From GWC2-56-14 sp043731355 (GTDB lineage Bacteria > Nitrospirota > UBA9217): a DNA stretch of 33,316 nt. Below the pieces are notes generated by a model, which was not told the origin of the DNA, did no database searches, and saw only the letters and a program-made list of their open reading frames with translations. The stretch lies in assembly GCA_043731355.1 (NCBI GenBank), contig JAYTJE010000131.1, positions 1-33,316 on the forward strand. Reading direction: 5' to 3'. Below are positions 28,552-33,316 of the stretch, in pieces. Position 1 is the first letter of the stretch. The number at the start of each line of letters is the position of its first letter. The translations under genes and the position numbers were made by a program.

Positions 28552-30641
28552 AATTCTTCTCCGGCATGAATCTCAAGACGCGGGCGGTCGTTGCTACCGC
28601 AGCCATCATTTTGCTGATCCTGGCGTTAACGACGCTCATCAATGTTTCCACGGCGACGAGCCGGTATAAGGACGCGTTGATGGAGAAGGTCTCGGCAATG
28701 GCGGAGGGCGCCCGGAAAGACATCAACAAGGCCCTGGGGTTCGGCATTCCGCTCAATGCGCTTGAGGGAATGAGTGATAAGCTGGTCGCGCTGGTCCAGG
28801 AAGATAAGGACCTGTCGCAGGCCATGATCATGGACATGAGCGGCAAGGTGCTCTATGCCAGCATGGCTGGGGCTGAAAATACGATGAAAGCTGACGACGC
28901 GAGCAAGCGGGCCCTTGCCGCGGGCGGCGAGCTGGTCCAGGCGTACAGCGATGCAGGCGGCAGCCATTATGAAAAGGTCATTCCCCTTCTGTCGGCCGAC
29001 GGCAAGAAGGTCGGCGTGTTCCGCATCGCGCTCAAGGCGGAGGCCGTGAATCGCCAGATCCGGGGCCTGCTCCTGTCCTCGCTCAGTGTGGGGCTGGTCA
29101 GTTTTCTTGCCGCCATGCTTCTCGTCTATTTTCTGGTCGGCAAGGTGATCACCGGTCCGATCATCGCGCTGTCGAAGACCGCGGGCAGAATGGCTGCCGG
29201 AGACCTGTCTCAGGAAATCACGATCGAAGGCAAAACAGAGATCGCCACGCTCGGCGCGGCCGTCAATACCATATCGCTGAACCTCCGGGAGATCCTCGGC
29301 AGGATCATGCAGACCGGCGCCAGCATCGGTGAAGCGCTGAAGCTCCTGGCCAGCGCCGCCCAGAAAATGACCCTGGGAGCGCGCGGCCAGCAGGAGGCCA
29401 CGGAGCAGACGGCCATGACCGTGAACGAGATGGTCGCATCGATCCGCGGCGTGGCGGAGCATGCCGGAGATATGTCCCAGTCCGCGTCGAACGCTTCTTC
29501 ATCGGCCACCGAGATGGCCTCTTCGTCCGAGGAGGTCGCGCGGAATGCGGGGACCCTTGCAAAGGCCGTGGAGGAAACGGCGTCTTCCATCAACGAGATG
29601 CTGGCCTCCATCAGGCAGGTGTCGGAAAATACCGAGGCGCTTTCGGCTTCGGCCGAGCAGACGTCGTCGTCCATCACCGAGATGAGCGTGTCGGTGAAAG
29701 AGGTGGAGCAGCGCGCCGTCGAGTCGGCCCGGCTGGCGGAAAAGGTCGCGGCCGACGCCTCGGAGCGCGGCATGACCGCGGCGGCGGAAGCGGGCAAGGG
29801 CATGGACCGCATCAAGGAAGCGGTCGAAGCAACAGCCGATGTGGTCAATCGCCTGGGCAAGCGTTCCCAGGAGATCGGCCAGATCCTGAAGGTGATCGAC
29901 GAGGTGACGGACCAGACGGGTCTTTTGGCGTTGAACGCAGCCATTCTCGCGGCGCAGGCCGGCGAGCACGGCAAGGGCTTCGCCGTGGTCGCCGAAGAGA
30001 TCAAGGAACTGGCCGAGCGCACGGCCGCGTCCACGCAGGAGATCGTCAGCCTCATTGCCTCCGTGCAGGAGGAGACCGCGCAGAGTGTGCAGGCAATGGC
30101 GCGGGGTCTCAAGGCAGTCGATGCGGGCGCGGCCCTCGTTGCCGTGACCAGCGACGTGCTCGAGCAGGTTGCCGAAAGCTCGCGGCAGGCCTCGGGCATG
30201 GCGCGGGCCATTGAAAAGACCACGGCCGAGCAGTCGCGCGGTCTGGCGCAGATCACGGACGCCTCCATCGGCATTACCAACCAGATCGAGCAGATCGCCG
30301 CGGCCATGCAGGAGCAGCGGCGCGGCAGCGAACGGATCGCCCAGGCGGCGGAGCAGATGCGCGAGGTCACCCGGCAGGTGACCACGGCGTCGCAGGAGCA
30401 GACCACGGGCAGTCGGCAGATCGCGAACGCGGTCGAGTCGGTGACCATGCAGGCCGCATCGGTGGCGCGCTCCACGTCGGAGCAGAGCCTCGGGGCGCAG
30501 CAGATCAGCCAGGCCGTGGACCGTATCCAGAAGATCACGCAGGACAATGTCGATGTATCCATCGAAATGGACATGGCCGTGCAGACGCTCAAAGCCCGCG
30601 CTGATGCGCTCCAGGCCGAGCTTGCGCGGTTTAAGTTTTAG
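28548..30641 (+). CDS. Methyl-accepting chemotaxis protein with small periplasmic sensor
   Basis: The 697-residue receptor has TM1 at about 13-33 and a single periplasmic domain at about 34-172. This contains MIMDMSGKVLYASMAG and KKVGVFRIALKAEAV, PAS/Cache-like features. TM2 is at about 173-197, HAMP at about 198-250, then a long MA signalling hairpin whose tip (LLALNAAILAAQAGEHGKGFAVVAEEIKELAERT) lies near residues 455-493. No C-terminal pentapeptide for CheR/CheB docking is seen; it ends in ELARFKF. The start overlaps the stop of the substrate-binding protein by 4 bp. It presumably signals to the CheW/CheA encoded 6-10 kb upstream. Confidence 0.93.
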   Translation: MKFFSGMNLKTRAVVATAAIILLILALTTLINVSTATSRYKDALMEKVSAMAEGARKDINKALGFGIPLNALEGMSDKLVALVQEDKDLSQAMIMDMSGKVLYASMAGAENTMKADDASKRALAAGGELVQAYSDAGGSHYEKVIPLLSADGKKVGVFRIALKAEAVNRQIRGLLLSSLSVGLVSFLAAMLLVYFLVGKVITGPIIALSKTAGRMAAGDLSQEITIEGKTEIATLGAAVNTISLNLREILGRIMQTGASIGEALKLLASAAQKMTLGARGQQEATEQTAMTVNEMVASIRGVAEHAGDMSQSASNASSSATEMASSSEEVARNAGTLAKAVEETASSINEMLASIRQVSENTEALSASAEQTSSSITEMSVSVKEVEQRAVESARLAEKVAADASERGMTAAAEAGKGMDRIKEAVEATADVVNRLGKRSQEIGQILKVIDEVTDQTGLLALNAAILAAQAGEHGKGFAVVAEEIKELAERTAASTQEIVSLIASVQEETAQSVQAMARGLKAVDAGAALVAVTSDVLEQVAESSRQASGMARAIEKTTAEQSRGLAQITDASIGITNQIEQIAAAMQEQRRGSERIAQAAEQMREVTRQVTTASQEQTTGSRQIANAVESVTMQAASVARSTSEQSLGAQQISQAVDRIQKITQDNVDVSIEMDMAVQTLKARADALQAELARFKF

Positions 30642-30713
30642 ACATCCTTAGGAAGAATTTACGGAAAAGGGCAAGGAAATTTGGTTTCGGCTTTTCAGCA
30701 GGTCGGGGGAATT

Positions 30714-33316
30714 ATGCGCATAGGCATACGACAGAAACTGATCTTCATGATTTTCGCCGGGTTGTTCGTGACCATGGCGCTGATCGGCGCGTACCGCTAC
30801 GTCATAGAGAAGCGCTCCCTGATGAACGAATCGCGCATCCGGGGCGAACAGTCCTGCAGGCTCATCGCCGAGCTGGCAACACCCTATCTGCTGACGTATG
30901 ACTTCGGCGGCCTCAATGCGATGGCGAAGAACTTCATGCACCTGCCGGATGCGCAGGAGGTGTTGATCACCGACGGATCGGGTCGTGAGCTTGTCCGTGA
31001 CGGCCGGCCGTCACTGGAGGAGAAACGCCTGATGATCGGGCCGCTGCCGATCCTGTCCGAACAGACCCCGCTGGGCGAGGTCCGCCTTTCGGTGTACCCC
31101 GCGGACCTCGACAGCAGGCTCCGGTCCTATGCCATAAGCACACTTATCGAACATATCTTTATCTTCCTTATATTAGCGGCCATCCTCTATTTTTCCCTTT
31201 CTCGCACCGTGACCGGCCGCGTCCGGGCGCTGGGTGACGCGTTGACGAACATGATCGACAAGAAGGACTTCACCCAGCGCGTCGAGGCCGGAAAGAACGA
31301 CGAGCTTGGCATGCTGGCCAACGGTGTAAACTATCTGGTCGAGCGGCTGGAGCAGTTTATAGACGAGATGAGCGCCATTGCGGGGCGCATCAATGACCTG
31401 GGCCCGTCGATCGCGGAAGACTCGCGCGTCATCCGGAAGAATTCCGAGGCCGAGGCCGAGGCCATCATGAGCGTTTCCGCGTCCGTGGGAAAAACGTCCT
31501 CGTCCATCCAGTCGATCGCCGAGAACGCCGGGAGCCTGTCGAAGTCAGCCGAAGAAACCTCGTCGGCCATCCTCGAGATGAATGCGTCGAACCTGGAGGC
31601 GGCGCGCCACACGGGAGAACTGACCTCCTCGGTGGAAAGCGTGACCGCTTCGGTGCTTGAAATGATCGGCTCCATTCGCGAGGTTGCCGGCCATGCCGAG
31701 ACCCTGTCATCCGCGGCGGAGGAAACGTCGTCCTCGGCGATCCAGATCGAGGCGACCATCCGCGAGGTGGAGCGGCTTGCACAGGAGTCCGCGCGCCTGT
31801 CGGAGCAGGTTTCTTTCGAGGCGCGCGACAGCGGCAGCCGGTCCATTCATGAGACCATGCGCGCCATGGACAGCATCAAGGAGGCGGTGGAACACTACTC
31901 CAGCCTCATTACCCGCCTCGACAAGCGCTCCGGCGAGATCGGCAAAATTCTCGGCGTCATCGTTGAAGTAACGGAGCGGACGAACCTGCTGGCGCTGAAC
32001 GCCTCGATCCTGGCGGCGCAGGCGGGCGAGCACGGCAAGGGCTTCGCTGTTGTGGCGGGAGAGATCAAGGCCCTTGCGGACCGGACCGCCGGTTCCACCC
32101 AGGATATAGCAAAGCTGATTACGGCGGTCCAGAAAGAGGCGAAGGAGGCGGTCACCGCCATGACCGAAAGTCTGGCTGCCGTGGACCGCGGCGTACAGCG
32201 GTCACAGGACGCCGGTTCGGCGCTGGAGAAGATAGTGGGAAGCTCCAGCCGGTCCGCCGAGATGGCCACCATGATCGAACGCGCCATGATGGAGCAGACC
32301 CGCGGGATCAAACAGGTGAGCGAGGCGGTGGCGCACGTCAAGCAGATGATGGGCCAGATCGCGGCGGCCACCCAGGGGCAGAGCAGCGGTTCCGAGCTCA
32401 TTCTCAAAGCCTCGGAAGGCATGCGGGACATCGCCCGCCGCGTGAACAGTACGCTGGAAGAACAGGGCCGCGGCGGCAGGCAGATCGCCGAGGCGGCGGA
32501 GAACGTGACCGCGCTTGCCGGTCAGATCGCGGCCGGCGCCCATGAGCAGCGGCAGGCCAGCGACGGGATCCGCGAAGCCATGGAGCGGATCCAGGACCTG
32601 CCGCGCCAGACCATGAAACGGGTGGAAGGAATGACGGGCGCGCTGAAGATGTTGAATGAACAGGCGGCGCTGCTGAACCAGGAGCTGGCGGCCGTGATGG
32701 TCAGCGCCAGCGGCCCCCGGACCGCTTCCCATAAAGGGCTGAAGTTCGGGGTCATCCCGCTTGAAGCGCCGGCAAAGATGCACCAGCGGTTCCTGCCGCT
32801 TACGGAATATCTGTCGCAGGTGATGGGCCGAAGGGTCGAGCTGGTCGTGGGCCTTAATTTCACGCAAACGATCGAAGACCTTGAGAACAACGCAACGGAC
32901 CTGGCTTTTCTGACGCCGACGACGTATATCGAGGCGCATGATAAATCCGGCGTCGTGCTTCTGGTGAAGGCGCTTCGCAAGGGGGCGCCCTATACCCATG
33001 CGGCGATCATAGCAAAAGCCGGGAGCGGTATCGAACGGCTTGAGGACGTTCGGGGAAAGCGGTTCGCCTTCGGGGACCGGATGTCAACATCGAGTTATCT
33101 CTTCCCCCGGTCCATGCTGGCTGAAGCGGGAGTTCGCCTGACAGAGCTTAAGGACCATGCCTTTCTGGGGCATCACGATGATGTGGCCCAGGCGGTCCTT
33201 GCGGGTGAGTATGACGCCGGAGGGCTCATGGATTCCATTGCGGATAAATTCCTCGACCAGGGTCTGAAAAAGCTGAAGACCTCCATCGATATTCCCGAGT
33301 TCAATATCTGCGCTTC
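30714..33316 (+). CDS. Chemoreceptor fused to a C-terminal PhnD-like binding domain (partial, runs off window)
   Basis: The frame from ATG 30714 (GGGGGA a few bases upstream) stays open to the window end, giving at least 867 residues. Translation shows TM1 (about 8-27), a periplasmic part (about 28-140), TM2 (about 144-164), HAMP (about 165-217) and an MA signalling domain. The hairpin tip of the MA domain is LLALNASILAAQAGEHGKGF, near 423-442. From about 673 a PhnD/phosphonate-binding-like domain follows: KFGVIPLEAPAKMHQRFLPLTEYL, ATDLAFLTPTTYIEAH, LEDVRGKRFAFGDRMSTSSYLFPRSML and YDAGGLMDSIADKF. No membrane segment separates MA from this domain, so it should be cytoplasmic. It follows the first MCP by 72 nt. 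The 3' end is missing. Confidence 0.88.
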   Translation, partial: MRIGIRQKLIFMIFAGLFVTMALIGAYRYVIEKRSLMNESRIRGEQSCRLIAELATPYLLTYDFGGLNAMAKNFMHLPDAQEVLITDGSGRELVRDGRPSLEEKRLMIGPLPILSEQTPLGEVRLSVYPADLDSRLRSYAISTLIEHIFIFLILAAILYFSLSRTVTGRVRALGDALTNMIDKKDFTQRVEAGKNDELGMLANGVNYLVERLEQFIDEMSAIAGRINDLGPSIAEDSRVIRKNSEAEAEAIMSVSASVGKTSSSIQSIAENAGSLSKSAEETSSAILEMNASNLEAARHTGELTSSVESVTASVLEMIGSIREVAGHAETLSSAAEETSSSAIQIEATIREVERLAQESARLSEQVSFEARDSGSRSIHETMRAMDSIKEAVEHYSSLITRLDKRSGEIGKILGVIVEVTERTNLLALNASILAAQAGEHGKGFAVVAGEIKALADRTAGSTQDIAKLITAVQKEAKEAVTAMTESLAAVDRGVQRSQDAGSALEKIVGSSSRSAEMATMIERAMMEQTRGIKQVSEAVAHVKQMMGQIAAATQGQSSGSELILKASEGMRDIARRVNSTLEEQGRGGRQIAEAAENVTALAGQIAAGAHEQRQASDGIREAMERIQDLPRQTMKRVEGMTGALKMLNEQAALLNQELAAVMVSASGPRTASHKGLKFGVIPLEAPAKMHQRFLPLTEYLSQVMGRRVELVVGLNFTQTIEDLENNATDLAFLTPTTYIEAHDKSGVVLLVKALRKGAPYTHAAIIAKAGSGIERLEDVRGKRFAFGDRMSTSSYLFPRSMLAEAGVRLTELKDHAFLGHHDDVAQAVLAGEYDAGGLMDSIADKFLDQGLKKLKTSIDIPEFNICA

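Noticed and set aside
29210..30592. 460-residue minus-strand open frame opposite the first MCP
   Set aside because: It is a shadow of the repetitive Ala/Ser/Glu-rich MCP coding sequence, with low-complexity Ser/Ala/Arg composition and no start signals.

Overview
The window reads as chromosomal DNA of a GC-rich (roughly 58-60% by eye) Gram-negative, diderm bacterium. Evidence for two membranes: a LolA-type lipoprotein carrier, lipoprotein signal peptides and an outer-membrane beta-barrel. Gene order (rplM-rpsI-argC-argJ; rpsU-yqeY-mutS2-dnaG-rpoD) and the rich multihaem cytochromes resemble Nitrospirota or Desulfobacterota/Geobacter-like lineages. I favour Nitrospirota, but the sequence alone does not settle this. 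No phage, integrase, transposase or CRISPR array was seen.

Region 1 (1-17,000) is housekeeping. rpsB-tsf lie on the minus strand. Across a divergent 476-bp gap lie rplM-rpsI, closed by a strong terminator, then argC-argJ (arginine biosynthesis). Next come rpsU and yqeY, a terminator, and mutS2-dnaG-rpoD: the macromolecular-synthesis operon with mutS2 inserted. A tRNA with a CAT anticodon, a coiled-coil/zinc-ribbon protein, the RNase P RNA gene (rnpB) and an HU-family protein follow. A 23S rRNA methyltransferase (rlmA) converges on HU and shares its terminator. lolA and yajQ close the region.

Region 2 (about 16,950-33,316, all plus strand) is the striking part. A consensus extended -10 promoter starts a chemosensory set: a DUF4388 (PATAN)/GAF-like protein, CheY, CheA, an ExeA/GspA-type AAA ATPase and a CheW with a long Ala/Pro-rich N-terminus. 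With no change of strand this continues into a probable porin-cytochrome electron conduit: a 10-haem lipoprotein, an MtrA/DmsE-like decahaem cytochrome and an MtrB/PioB-like barrel. It then continues into an orphan TrpX-type substrate-binding protein that overlaps a methyl-accepting chemotaxis protein (MCP) by 4 bp, and a second MCP. That second MCP carries a PhnD-like solute-binding domain fused to its cytoplasmic C-terminus and is cut by the window edge. The layout suggests a system coupling extracellular electron transfer to chemosensory signalling. This is inference from gene order.

The spacers in region 2 hold non-coding repeats: an inverted array of 7-bp units at the cheA/ATPase junction, which supplies the last codons of cheA, and a 76-bp cloverleaf palindrome before cheW. 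A pair of 9-bp-unit repeats lies far apart, at 26-67 and 16,820-16,854.
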